DNA from: Drosophila persimilis
Taxonomy: Eukaryota > Arthropoda > Insecta > Diptera > Drosophilidae
NCBI RefSeq assembly: GCF_003286085.1
Contig: NW_020825298.1
Span: 11,036,001-11,100,000, forward strand
Direction of reading: 5' to 3'
Length of the DNA stretch: 64,000 nt
The translations under genes were made by a program, and so were the position numbers. Below the pieces are notes generated by a model, which was given only the letters and a program-made list of their open reading frames with translations, ran no database searches and was not told the DNA's origin. This document shows, piece after piece, positions 24,166-35,290 of this stretch (the stretch's first letter is position 1; every line of letters begins with the position of its first letter).

Positions 24166-25820
24166 ACATTTTCTTAAATATATCTACATTGAAATGAGCG
24201 CTTCCCTTAGTGGAATATAAGCTTTGGGGACCACAATTCATTAAACCCAATAAAACCATAGCATTAGGCAAATAAAATTCCAAATAAAAAACACTTACCC
24301 CTTCCATTTCCCCCTCTGTGTCACCCTTGATCGTAAAATGATGGTACCCTCTCTTTTAGTATATTTTTGATATAATATCTCTCTTTCAAATGTTGCCACT
24401 TCTCATGCATTTTTATTCCGTCTTTCATGTGTAAGATGAAACGTCATAAAAAAGACAAAACAAAAATCCAAAATACAAAGAAAAAAACCAAAAAAAAAGA
24501 AGAAATATACATAATAATAATGCTGAGTGAGGCAATGCCATATGTGTGTTGTGACGGCTCGCAGACACATTGCTGGTGATGGCTTTTGATGGAGGGAATA
24601 CCGAATACCAGAAAATATACTCAAAACATAAGAAACAACAAATTATAAACACGGGCTATTAGAAGATGAGTTGTGGGAGGAGGAGGAGGATTCACTCACT
24701 CACTCATTCTGATATCTATAGAAAGATGATGATCGATGGATTAATCGCTGGATGGAGTTTTCGAGGAGCATACTTAAGAAACCTTTTGGTTGCCACATTT
24801 TTAGTGGTTTGAGTGGGAAAATGTTGGAAATTATGAGGGCCCATGATGTCGAATTTAAAGCGAATTAGCTTTAAGCTGTGGGAAAAAAGGTGTTTTCCCC
24901 ATCAAAATATGTAAAGAAACGCATGATTATATGTGCTAGGAAAATACTAAAAAATACTGTAGCATATTAATTTTTTATCATATATTTTTTTTATGTTTTT
25001 CTTGATTTACAAACTTTTCACCGAATTTATCAACAAATATAGCATTTAAAATTTATTTGAGTACAAATTTGATCGATTTTGAAGTTGCCCCCTGCAGTAT
25101 TTATTCCCAAAAATATTCTCCATATTTTCTAGTACCGATTTTCGATGCCTTTCTCCATGCATATTCATCTATAGGAAATGCAAATATTTGGGCATTCTAG
25201 CTATTGTATCTCTTGGATACGATACCCAGAGGCACCATCTTGTGGGTGCCGCAGTGTCCTTTGGATGCATCCCCCTGTGCTCTTCCTCCTCCTCTACCGC
25301 TGATGCTCGAGTATCTTCTGTTTTTGATTAAATTTGATTGTTGGTTGGCCTTTTTGTCTTACCTGTCTTTCCCCCTACGTTCTTTTACCCCTTTCCTCCT
25401 CTTTGGCCTCTTGTTTCCCCCTCGTCTTCCTCTACTGTTGGTTTTATTCTTCTAATTTGATTTTCGAAAGGTTATCGCGCTCTTTCGGAGGCCCCTTTTC
25501 ACTCTCGTGGCTTTTGTTGTAGGTGTGCGATGTGCGATGCTGCCGCCGCCGCTGCTGCCTTTGTCTCTGCCTCTGCCTCTTCGGAGGGGGGCGTGGGGGC
25601 ATCTCTGCAGGTGGGGTATCTATCACTATTGTTGAACTATGCAAATGACTTTATCGCTGTTCGGTTGCCTCCATCTCTCCATCCCTCTCTCGCTCCTAGA
25701 GCTTTTGGCTCGTTTCTATTCTGTTCTTCAACGGATTTAAAGACGTGAAGTTTGGGAGACGAGAAATATAAAAGGCTAAAACTGAAACAACTACAACAAG
25801 AAGTAAAGCTGTGTTTTGAA

Positions 25821-26061
25821 GAGTCAAAGCTTTGAATACCCTGGAAAAAACTTGACAAGTTTGATTTTTGGATCGTTTATTTCAATGGTAGAATATTTTC
25901 AAAAACAAACAGAAAATTTACTCACAAAAATCACTTGAATTGAATCACCTGAATACCTAATTTAGACGCTCTACATACAGGTTGTAGAAGGTTTTTCCTA
26001 CTATAGGAATGGCATACGTTTTGGAAGACTCGTCCTACCCTCTCCCGATAAAGGGTATACC
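25821..26061. repeat. Dispersed repeat remnant bounded by ATACCCT / AGGGTAT
   Basis: The left edge GAGTCAAAGCTTTGAATACCCT resembles GGGTCGAAGCATTAGATACCC at 61941, and the right edge carries AAAGGGTATACC. A shared left-edge signature at two distant places suggests copies of one dispersed element. The interior is AT-rich and not recognisable. Confidence 0.4.
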
Positions 26062-26450
26062 GTTGCTTGGTGTTTGTTTGTGTTTGGTTGACTCTTTCCA
26101 TCCATCTACCTGTTTTTTTCTTTTGTAAGGGGTCTTCTGGAACGTTTCTACACTATCCACTACACTCCAGTCTTCGTCTCCGTCTCCTCTCTCCCCCCAC
26201 TACAATGCTCCGTCTCCTCTTTCACTCTCTCCCTTTATTTGTATGTTTGCTCGCATCATCAGCATCTTCTCCCCAACTTCTTCTGCCTCTGCCTCCGTCT
26301 CTCCTTCTGCTTTATCTGCTTCTGGCTACTCCTCTTGTGGCCTGGCATTTCGTTGACCTAAAAAACGTTCAACCAACGAAACAAACTAAAAAAAAAAACA
26401 ACAAAAACAACAACAAGAGGAATAAAATACCAACGAAGATGAGCATAAAT

Positions 26451-26467
26451 TGCTGCTGCTGCTGCTG
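26451..26467. repeat. (CTG)n trinucleotide run
   Basis: This is a run of about six CTG units. Similar CTG/CAG runs occur at about 23506-23527, 41562-41582 and 62809-62825. Confidence 0.85.
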
Positions 26468-27732
26468 TTGTCGCCGCGCCATTTATTAAGATTCGTTGAT
26501 GATGCGGCAGGCGGCAGGCGGCATGCAGTTGCAGTTGCAGCTTTCTTACCTGATTGAACCCCTTTGGCAAAGCATGCAACATGCAGGAGGCAGCAGCAGC
26601 TGGCAGCAGCTGCTATCCCAAAAGACATTTAAAGTGTTGCCATTCCCCCCTTCCTCACCCCCCAAAACCCTTGTTTCTTCCTTCTTCCTGGTCTTTTTTT
26701 TTTAGTCCCCATCTCCGTCTCCGTTTCGGCCTTCAATCTCGGCTCAGAAAGTGCCAATCTAAAGTGTAATTAAGTTTTTTTTTTTTTTTGTCTGGCACTA
26801 AAAACATCTGCCATTGGATTGGATCTCGGGGTTTTTTCCAGCTCATTTTTCTTGCTTCGTTTTAAAATGGTTCGAGGTTCGAGCGAGGCCTGCCAAGGCA
26901 TGGCCTACCAGGTTACGCCCTTTCCTACCAGGAACTCTCCTCGCAATCAGCTTCCTCGTCATCTCCATCCCGTCAACTTTTTTGCTGCCGGTTTGGCAAA
27001 TATTTGCGCCTCTCCATGCATTATGATGCGGCTTTCGCGTCTTCCGAGAAGGGAGAGGGCCAAGACCAAGACAGCCTGCACAAGAGAAATCCCTGCTGCC
27101 CATCCTTCCGTTTATTCAAATTGACCCAAAAAATATGAACAGGCGTGACAGCAAAACAATTAGTTTTCTTTTTTTTCCTTTTGGAAGGGGAATACCGAAA
27201 AGATTTTGAATTTAAGAGATTCTAGGAGCCACAAAGGGTTATAGGCCCGTTATGATAATCCAATGATACTTCCGCATTGAAGAATTTTTATTAGAGATCT
27301 GCAAAGGGATCTAGGGCCCTATATACACATTTTCCCTATTATCTATCGGTAATGTTTAATATCTTTCTTTGAAAAGGTGCAGGAAAATGTTCATTTTTTT
27401 ATGGAAAAATGTTTTGCGGTTTAAGAAGAGGTTTTATCCCATTTTGTAGTTAATTTTTTGAAGGAAAAATTTGTAAAATGATTTAAAAATATTACCAAGA
27501 ATGTATATATCCTTACCCCTAGCTCTTGCCTTCCTCCCTTTGCTACTCCTCGGGCTTCTACATAAAAATACAAAGAATTCCCCAAATTCTTGTCCATAAA
27601 GTGGAACTACAAAAACGTGAATCACAGTCGGCCTTTGATCAGAGTGTGACAACTCTTTCAACGGTATATCGGATGTTACTAAAGCCTTATATCTGAGCTC
27701 TACATAGGAGCCTGTTGTTTTTTATTTGCTCC

Positions 27733-27768
27733 ATAAATATATGAAACAAACTCTCGTATTGGCATTCA
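27733..27768 (+). promoter_or_regulatory. Possible TATA/initiator core promoter of the nested WD40 gene
   Basis: ATAAATAT at 27733-27740 lies 30 bp upstream of CATTCAAC near 27763. That is the normal TATA-to-start spacing and would give a 5' UTR of about 125 nt. The match is modest and other starts are possible. Confidence 0.3.
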
Positions 27769-27890
27769 ACTTGTATCCCTCTGGCTGGGAAGTTCTAAAA
27801 TATTTCGTAGTAATTTTCGGAATTTTGTGTGTGGAACTTTTGAATTTTTCCTGTGTTTAAAAGTTTTAAATTTTGTTGCTCGAAATCGAA

Positions 27891-28826
27891 ATGAAACTGC
27901 ATTTTGAAGGCCATCTGGACGGTGTGCTGGACTTCAGCTTCAGCAAGGTCTGCTTGGGCGATGGCGGCTACTACTTGGCCTCCGTCGCACAGGATGGCCG
28001 GGGCTTTGTGCGGCGCGGCGACACTGGAGAAATGTGCTGCAACCTCGTGGGCCACGAGGGGCCCGTGCGTGCAGTGTCGATGGGCGCGAAAGGCACGATT
28101 GTGGCGACTGGCGGTGATGATGGCACCGCCCGCATTTGGAGTGTCGCCACTGGCGCCGAACTGACGATGTTCCGACAGGACCAGAAGGTTTCCAGTGTGG
28201 CGCTGGACACCAGGTCGGAGTGGATGCTCACCAGCAGCCAGGAGCGCGACAGCGAGGTCTGTTTGTATGACGTGACTCGGGGAGAGCAGGATAAGCCCCT
28301 GCTGTGCCTTTACCAAAAGCAAGGACGAGCCGTGCGCAACGTGATCTTCTGCCGTGGCGATCGCTCGTTTCTCTCCTCGTCCTACGACCGCCACATCGAG
28401 ATGTGGGACATTTTGAGTGGCCAGCGAAGCCACATGATCTCACTGCCCCACCACGCCAAGAGCATGGAGCTGTGTGCCGACGGCAAGACGGTGACCATTG
28501 CCTACGGAGAAAGCATTGTCCTGTTCGACGCGGATACCCTCAACATAATCGACCACCTGAAGCCGCCGTTCAAGGTGACGGGCGCATCGCTACATCCGCA
28601 GCAGCAACGCTTTGTGTGCACCAGCTCCTACAATGAGATTTACGGGTGTTGTAGCTACATACGGGAGTTCGTCAAACTGCATGAAGCCCCCGAGTTAATG
28701 GGCAAACCAATTAACTGCATCAAGTACAGTCCCGACGGCGAGGTGTACGCCAGCTCGTGGACCAATGGCCAGATCATACTCTGGCGAGATTATTCAGACC
28801 GCAAAAACAGGCTAATGCCATGCTAG
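27891..28826 (+). CDS. Nested intronless STRAP/unrip-like (Wmd-type) WD40 repeat protein, 311 aa
   Basis: This is an uninterrupted 936-bp reading frame with strong GC-rich third positions in AT-rich surroundings. ATG 27891 is the first in-frame ATG after an in-frame TAA at 27867; an upstream TTG is not a credible eukaryotic start. The protein folds as seven WD blades, with landmarks GH (7-8), RRGDTGE (41-47), GHEGPV (54-59), ARIWSVATG (80-88), VCLYDVTRG (123-131), IEMWDILSG (169-177), IAYGESIVLFDADTL (203-217) and YSPDGEVYASS (279-289) to IILW. The order RxGDTG, then ITYG/IAYG-S-I, then the last SPDGE-YAS blade is that of STRAP/unrip, the SMN-complex and TGF-beta-receptor-associated protein (fly Wmd). 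It lacks the acidic tail of the ~350-residue human protein. The divergence and single exon suggest a retroposed or tissue-specific paralogue; that role is inference. It lies on the host strand within the intron. Confidence 0.93.
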   Translation: MKLHFEGHLDGVLDFSFSKVCLGDGGYYLASVAQDGRGFVRRGDTGEMCCNLVGHEGPVRAVSMGAKGTIVATGGDDGTARIWSVATGAELTMFRQDQKVSSVALDTRSEWMLTSSQERDSEVCLYDVTRGEQDKPLLCLYQKQGRAVRNVIFCRGDRSFLSSSYDRHIEMWDILSGQRSHMISLPHHAKSMELCADGKTVTIAYGESIVLFDADTLNIIDHLKPPFKVTGASLHPQQQRFVCTSSYNEIYGCCSYIREFVKLHEAPELMGKPINCIKYSPDGEVYASSWTNGQIILWRDYSDRKNRLMPC

Positions 28827-28880
28827 ATAAATTTAAAAATATGCAGATGGATGAATACGATGACTAAATCCGTAATTCCA

Positions 28881-28990
28881 CTGCACTAAACTACACAACA
28901 CTACACAACACTACACAACACAACACAACACTGCACAACACTACACAACACTACAAAACACTACAAAACACTACACTACACTGCACTATA
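28881..28990 (+). repeat. 10-bp minisatellite, unit ACACTACACA
   Basis: About ten imperfect units (ACACTACACA, with AAAACACTAC and AACACAACAC variants) begin 55 bp after the WD40 stop codon, so they probably lie in its 3' UTR. The period equals about one DNA helical turn. No G occurs except in two CTGCAC variants. Confidence 0.92.
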
Positions 28991-29161
28991 CATATTTTGG
29001 CGTTGTTGGTTCTCTTGAATGGTTTTTTTTTGACACTCATCCAAAATAATACTCCGAAAAGATACAGATACAGGGACCCCCCAAAAAACACAGATTTATT
29101 TGAGAAAATTACTGTTTGGTTTCATTTTGTACAAAAATTCATTTGTTGCGTTTGTTAAGGA

Positions 29162-29167
29162 ATTAAA
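29162..29167 (+). terminator. Possible poly(A) signal of the WD40 gene (ATTAAA)
   Basis: The common variant hexamer ATTAAA is followed by a T/G-rich stretch (TATTGTTGTTTG), about 335 nt after the stop. No canonical AATAAA was seen nearer. The assignment is weak. Confidence 0.3.
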
Positions 29168-29189
29168 TTTTATTGTTGTTTGAAAAAAG

Positions 29190-29460
29190 GTCATAATATC
29201 TAGTAGATATTTATTTAAAAAAAGGTCCCTGATCTCAGAATCTAAAGATCTGTATCACCAGCATCTTTCACGAGAATCGGTTGATAATTTCTAACAAAAA
29301 AGGTTTTAAAATGGCAAAGAAAATTCAACGTATAAAAAAAAGGGATTTTTGTTACTTATTTTTGTGGAAATATTTAAAATGTATTATAATCCAACCCGTC
29401 ACCAACTTTCATAAGAATTGGTTGTGATTTAAGGGATATGGGTACATAGTTTTGGGTTTA
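29190..29460. repeat. Degenerate dispersed repeat with duplicated ATCGGTTG module
   Basis: CATCTTTCACGAGAATCGGTT (about 29261) and CAACTTTCATAAGAATTGGTT (about 29403) are two forms of one module of the kind TTTCATnAGAATCGGTTGnnATTT. A third form is near 50368 (AATTTCATAGCGATCGGTTG). These look like internal fragments of an old dispersed element. Confidence 0.4.
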
Positions 29461-30377
29461 AATACCTGTAGATATGGCAGTTGCACAATCTCCGTCTCTA
29501 TGCACGCCCTAAGGTATAAATCTTTCGTGTACGAACAATTCTATGGATTGCAGATACATTTGTGCTCCTCTCAGAGTTCTACCTGCCTCCAAAGGCAAAA
29601 CCATTTCCTCTTCGTGTGTGTTGCTGTCTCTTGCTTACAACAGACAGCATCTGTTGCTCTTACCATCTCTGTTTTTCTGCTCCCTCTCTCTCCCTCTTTT
29701 TTCCCAAAGAAACATCTGGCCTGCCCTTTTTCTGGTGTTGTTTCTGGGCTCTATTTGGGCCTCTATTTCTCGTTTGATGCAAGAGTGGAACCGTTTACCT
29801 AGGCTTCTACCAAAAACACTTCCCTTTGAAAGTTCTGTACCAAATGAATTTGGATTTTAATTTGATTTTTGCTTCTACCGGAAATTGTTTTTTAATTGTT
29901 GTTCACTCGAGATCTGTGGAGCTCTTTCGGTGTTTGTGTGTGTTTGGAAATCTCAAATGATTTGTGGTCTCCTTCGAAGTGTTGCACATAAATATTTATT
30001 ATCTTGTGTGCGGGGCTACTGTTTCCCCCCTCCCCCCCCCATCCATCCATCCATCCTTTGTCTTCTATCATCCCATGATAATCAGCAGTTGCATTCGCAT
30101 TCCTCTGCTCTTTCCCGAGAGTTGATTTCTTTGTGCTCCACTTTTTATCAAGTTTTTGTCATCTCCGATGCAAAAACACAGAGAAACAGAGACAGAAATA
30201 GACCGCAGGGCGAATAAATATCTGTGGCTGTTATTGTTGTTGTTTTCTCTTCCTTCTCCTTCTGTTTCGTCTCCTACTTGAATCCCGTAGTGGTCTGCCC
30301 TGCAGGCGGCGGCCGCTTCGCACAACAAACATTCCTGGGCCCTGCCTGGAGGTGCTTTGGGATATTGTTCTCTGCTT

Positions 30378-30414
30378 TCTCTCTCTCTCTCACTCACTCA
30401 CTCTCTCTCTCTCT
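30378..30414. repeat. CT/CACT microsatellite
   Basis: A CT dinucleotide run is interrupted by three CACT units. Confidence 0.85.
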
Positions 30415-32222
30415 GTTGTTGTTTTTGTTGCGTGTTTCTATACACTTTTTAGAGGGTTTTTTTGGGTATATGAAGATGTGAAGCCTATATACCCTATAGA
30501 TTATTTTGTACTATGTTTTCGTCTGTTTTTTTGTCGAATTATGATACTAGGTTTTAAGTTATTTTTATCTGAAACTTTCCACAGAGTCTTTATTTCTACT
30601 GCTGAGTAGTCAACAAGATCTTAACGCTATATCTTTCATCTTAAATGGATATAATTGATACAAAAAACATATATATTTCCAAGAAAACTTGTGGGCCTCT
30701 AAAGATAATAGAGTAAAACGTTAGAAATGGAATCTTATTAGTTTATCTAGCTTTAGGAACACTATATAGTAACTCAGATATCGGTATCGGTAGAAGAAAT
30801 GTCTGGTATTTATAGTTTCATATATTTCTACATGGCTATGCAAAGTTTTATCAAAATAGGAACAGTATTGGAATAGTTATAGAATAGAAAGATAGTAATG
30901 ATCGATCGTAAGGTTAGTTTTCGTAAGAAAACCTTGTAGTGCTCCATAGTTCTCTTCAATATTCCACCCTTAAAGTATTCCATAGACCTCCGAGGGTATC
31001 AAAAATCTCGAAACTCGAAAACCCCAAAACCTTCATCTATTTCATGCACTTGTTGTTGATTTTTCCTTTGTTGTTGTTGGCTGCTGCTTGGGTTTTATTT
31101 TCTTGCAGTGCGAATCTGCCCTTTCCTATTCCTATTCCCATTCCCATTCCCTCCTTCTTCCACTTCCTTATTCCATTATGATGCATATTCATATTGCCAT
31201 GACGTGGCTGCCTGTCTGTCTCTGTCTCTGTCTCCGACTGTCTCTTATTTTCTCACATGTAAAATGTGATTATTATTAGCCCTTGGCTCTTGTTACTCCC
31301 TACCCCCCCCCTCTTAACCTCACTGCTCTCCTTCTACTGCCATATTTGTTCTCTTCTTTTTTCTATCTTGTCTCCCATTACAGTCGGTTTTTTTTTGTCT
31401 TGTTCCCTCTCCCTTCCTTTGGCTTTGCATCTGGATGTTGAAATCTGAGCTTCCTGTTCAATGTCACACACATGCACATGCCCCGCTCTGCCACCTGCTG
31501 CTGTCTTGCTCTGGGTTTCCCCCCTCTCTATACATCTCTCTGTCCCCCGTTTCAGCCACTAAACACTTTGGGTATTTTATGTAATTAAATGAAATTTTAC
31601 ACTCGCAATTTGAGGTGACAACAACATTATTATTCTTTTTTGTATTTGCAAGGTTTTTCCATGTGCTTTTATCCCTCGTTTGACTTACATTTTCCTCACA
31701 TTCTGCTCTCATTTTTTCCCTTATGTTCTTCTCTCCCATATCCTACCCTGTGCCTCTCTCCCATTTCTACCACACATTCCTCTCATTTCCTCCTCATGTT
31801 CCTCATTTTCCTCAATTACCTCCCACCGTATTTTTTTTCACACACTTTTCCACCATTTGGCCATCTATTTAACCTCTAATCTTTTAATTAAATGCAAATT
31901 TCAATGACAAAATAAAACAAATACCACATCAAACAAAGAACTCTAGGAAAGAAAATAGAAAATAGGGAGATGTCTACAAATAAAATACTGCATAAAAAAT
32001 ATATATCTCCATGCGGAAAATGAATAAAGTAAAATAAAAACCAAATAAAGACCAAATACAAATTTCCATTAAATTCTAATAAAAAATTCACAAAAAAAAA
32101 AATAAAACTACAAAAAAGTATACGAAAAATATTTGTAAAAATCTTGAAAATGGCAAAAATTACCTCTAATTCCAAACATTTCCATTAAATAAATGTACTT
32201 TTATCTGTACGGGAAAAAATAT

Positions 32223-32265
32223 CTAACTCTTTCTGTTCTCTTTCTCTCTCTCTTTGCAGGTAAGC
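32223..32265 (+). promoter_or_regulatory. Recursive splice site (ratchet point) 2
   Basis: CTAAC at 32223-32227 (branch-site consensus, A at 32226) is followed by an almost pure pyrimidine tract (32228-32256) and TTTGCAG|GTAAGC, with AG at 32258-32259 and GT at 32260-32261. Branch-to-junction distance is 33 nt. The acceptor is textbook quality and abuts a good donor with no exon between. It splits the host intron 19.2 kb after the first such site. Confidence 0.85.
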
Positions 32266-33704
32266 AAATGATTGCGTTTTATGGGGCCTGCCAACTCGAT
32301 CCAAAACGATGCTTTTGAGGTTATGTATGTGTGCCGTAGTAAGGCTTAGGCAAAATCAATTTTGCAATATAACTTTGAGCAAAACTTAAATTGAATCAAC
32401 AAAGGAAACGCAAAGGAACGGAAAGGAAGATGATGCCTGGTCCGTCCCCGGTGGTGGGTGTAGACTCCTCTTAATATCAAAGCAGCTTCAAGTGGGATGC
32501 GCTCATCCCTCTTGTGGCTCTACTTTTTGGTCTCCTTTTCTTGTCACGCATCACTTACATGGGGAACAGCGCCTCCGCCTCCGCCCCCATTCCTACCCCC
32601 TACTTTATGCCCCCCCCGTTGTGTTGCTCTAGCACGTTGCTGCCATTTTCAATTTTGCATTTTAATAATAAAATTTTGCAAGCAGCCTGGAAAAAATAAA
32701 ATGTAGAAACAAAAAAAAAGAAAAGAAAAGAAAAGTAGTAGAACATGCACAAAAAATGATAGAGAGAAATGTGTAATGGATATAGGACCCTAGGAATACC
32801 TGGTATCTTAGGGGTTTTGTTTTTTTAAGTGGAAAAGGCTTTTAAAGATAGAGAATTTTCCGTATTTCTATGGTTTATTTTGGATAGATAGTTGGATAAT
32901 GGCTTTGAGCTTTGTATCTGGGAAATTGTGGAAGGCAGAAAGTTTCTTAGGAAGGATACCCATGAGATCTTAAAGGGAAGGAATATAAGGAAGGGAGGGA
33001 ATATTAACCTATCCTTGTCTTCTCAGTCTCCCTGGGAGAGAGAATCAACTTTGAGAGTGATGATCTTTCAGCCTTAAAGCCATATAGACCCCTTCTCCAT
33101 AGACGAATATACCCTCTGCTCTCAAGGACTCTGCTGGGCATCCCCAAAAACTGGCAGCTGGGCAAACTTTAAACGCTAGACGACGACGACGACTACCACG
33201 ACGATGCATGATTACTTTGTTGATGATGACAACCACCCTGTAGGGGAGTAGAAGGAGGTGAAGCATGTTGCAAGTGCAGTTTTCGGTGGGGGCGTACCAC
33301 CGAGGGGCTAGGGGCTAGTGGCAACATGTTGTTGTCTGCGCCACAAAGTATGCAATGCATTTTGGCACGTGGCCTGCTGCTGCTGGTCTTCCTATTTTTT
33401 TTTTTCTGCTTTGTTTTCGGGAGTCTGCCCCCTACTCCTTTTTGTTTATCATTTTGCTGCGTGCTGCCTTCAATTTGTTGCATGCATCGCCCCCGTCATT
33501 TCAATGATATTCGCCTCACGTTTCTCGGGTCTTGTTTTTATTTATTTTTCTCTCTGTTTTTAATTGCGTCTTACTTTTATATACTACGCTGGACCTTCTC
33601 AATGGATGCCCTAGTGTTTCTACGTTTCTCGTTTCGTTTTTCTAGTCGCTCAGCACAAAAATGTTTCGTTACGGAATTTAACCCTATGTTTATCGAATGG
33701 GGCA

Positions 33705-33707
<3 letters not shown>

Positions 33708-33742
<35 letters not shown>
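33708..33742. repeat. (CT)17 microsatellite
   Basis: This is an uninterrupted CT dinucleotide run of 35 bp. Confidence 0.97.
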
Positions 33743-33744
<2 letters not shown>

Positions 33745-33803
33745 ACTCTCTTGGATTTTTGTTTATTTACGAATTTCCGCTCGTTGTGCGGTTTTTTTTT
33801 ATT

Positions 33804-33822
33804 TTTGGTACCCTGTAGAGTA
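33804..33822. repeat. TTTTTGGTACCCTGTA repeat edge
   Basis: TTTTTGGTACCCTGTA here and TTTTGGGTACCCTGTA near 36547 are almost the same. They are probably edges of the same dispersed repeat family as the TACCCT hairpins. Confidence 0.4.
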
Positions 33823-34904
33823 CGGTATGTTGCATTTTAGTTTGCGATTTCATTTAATTTAAAAATTTAAAGCTTGGAAATTAAAAAAAAAAAAATTAAT
33901 CTATAGGAAAATAAATATATTTTGTAGTATTTTTCCTAATTAAAAGTAGTGAAATTCCTTTAAATCAAATTTCACCAAAAAATTCCTTGCGATGCAGCAG
34001 CACCTTTCTCACTTTTTTCGCTCTCTCCCAGTAGCTCCCTATTCCATTATACTTATTACAAAAACATCAGGCAATTACCAGGGTATCTCCATGTCCTGGA
34101 CCCTAAATTCTTGTTCTTCGATTGTTTTTGTGGGCTGATGCTAATTCCGATTCCGATTTAGATTCAGTTTCAGAGAGATTCCAGATTCTGTTTTCTGTTT
34201 TTAGCTTCTGTTTAGCTTGTCGTTGATTTTTTTTCTTGTTTTCTTTACCCAAAATGTTGTGTGTATTTTGTCCGGTATTTTTTTTTGTTTGAGTTTGCAG
34301 AAAGCATTTTCGCTTGGATAAATTACACCGCAAAACCTTATGTGTCATATGCATAAATTGTACTTCTCTCTCTCCTCTCCCTCCTCTCTCGCTCTCTCTC
34401 CGTCACTTGATGGAACACATGTTTCAACTTTATAGGGCCGTCACCGTATTGCGTCCTTGGCCTGAACTCTGCAACAGAAAAAAAAACAACAGAAGCATTA
34501 CAAATTTCACACTAAATTGACTTTTGCTCGACGCAGAAATTTTCGCATGCACAATTACATTCGCCATTTGCGCCGGTACCTCCTCCCCGATACCCCCTCT
34601 ACCACCCCCTGTCCACTGTAATTGTTTAAAATATTTCACAAATTAAATTATGCAAAAAGTGCAAACGTTTGACACATGGCTTTTGCTTGCTGCTGCTGCA
34701 AAATGATGTTTGCGGTCAAATGGGGTTTCGGTTTTGGACCCGTGGCCCTTAGAATTTCCAGAGGTCTTGCAGTTCTGTCGTTGTTTGGGGAATTTCGGAT
34801 TACATTTTGAAGGCTTCTTTGGACTTTTCTTTCATTCAGAAGAACTCTTTGGATGGGTTACTGTATCGTCAAGTATATTACAAGATTTTCCAAACTTTTT
34901 TAGT

Positions 34905-35290
34905 ATTTATCTGTAAAAATGTCGTAATTTTTTAAATTTTGCTAAGGATTTTTTACAAATTATTCTAATATTTTTCCACAATTATTTATAGTCTTTTCCC
35001 ATAATTATTTCTTTATTTTTTCCACAATTAGTTTAGTATTTTATCCATATTTATTTTAGTACTTTTTTCAAGACTTATAATTCAATATAATTCTTAAATT
35101 AATTTCAGTATTTTTCCAAAATTTGTTAGGTATTTTAAAAACCTTTTGGGGTATTTTTTGAAAGTATTTATTTTAAATTCGGTTGAAAATATTTATAAAA
35201 ATTAGTATTTTTTCCAAAGTCGTAACTAATTTTTGTTTAGTATTTGTTGTAAGTTGTTTTCTAAAATTTTGCTATTTTTTAGAATGTTTT
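34905..35290 (+). repeat. Degenerate TAGTATTTTTCCA array
   Basis: TAGTATTTT/TTTTTCCA words recur in AT-rich sequence, oriented like the 16.6 and 18.2 kb arrays and complementary to the 23.9 kb array on the other side of ratchet point 2. Confidence 0.6.

Larger units (their letters stand above)
13107..32259 (+). other. Host-gene intron, segment 2
   Basis: This is 19.2 kb between the first and second ratchet points. It contains the GAACTAGTTC cluster, TAGTATTTT arrays, the Tc3-like transposon and the nested STRAP-like gene. Outside those, the sequence is AT-rich or low-complexity intron. I found no further exon with credible splice signals. A locally GC-rich stretch at 14130-14420 is listed separately. 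Confidence 0.6.

Noticed and set aside
25495..25525. Possible ratchet point GTTGTAG|GTGTGC
   Set aside because: The upstream tract is fair, but GTGTGC is a poor donor and no clear branch site is present.
27873..27890. Extension of the WD40 gene to an upstream TTG
   Set aside because: Non-ATG start; ATG 27891 is the first in-frame ATG after the TAA at 27867 and suits the blade-1 position.
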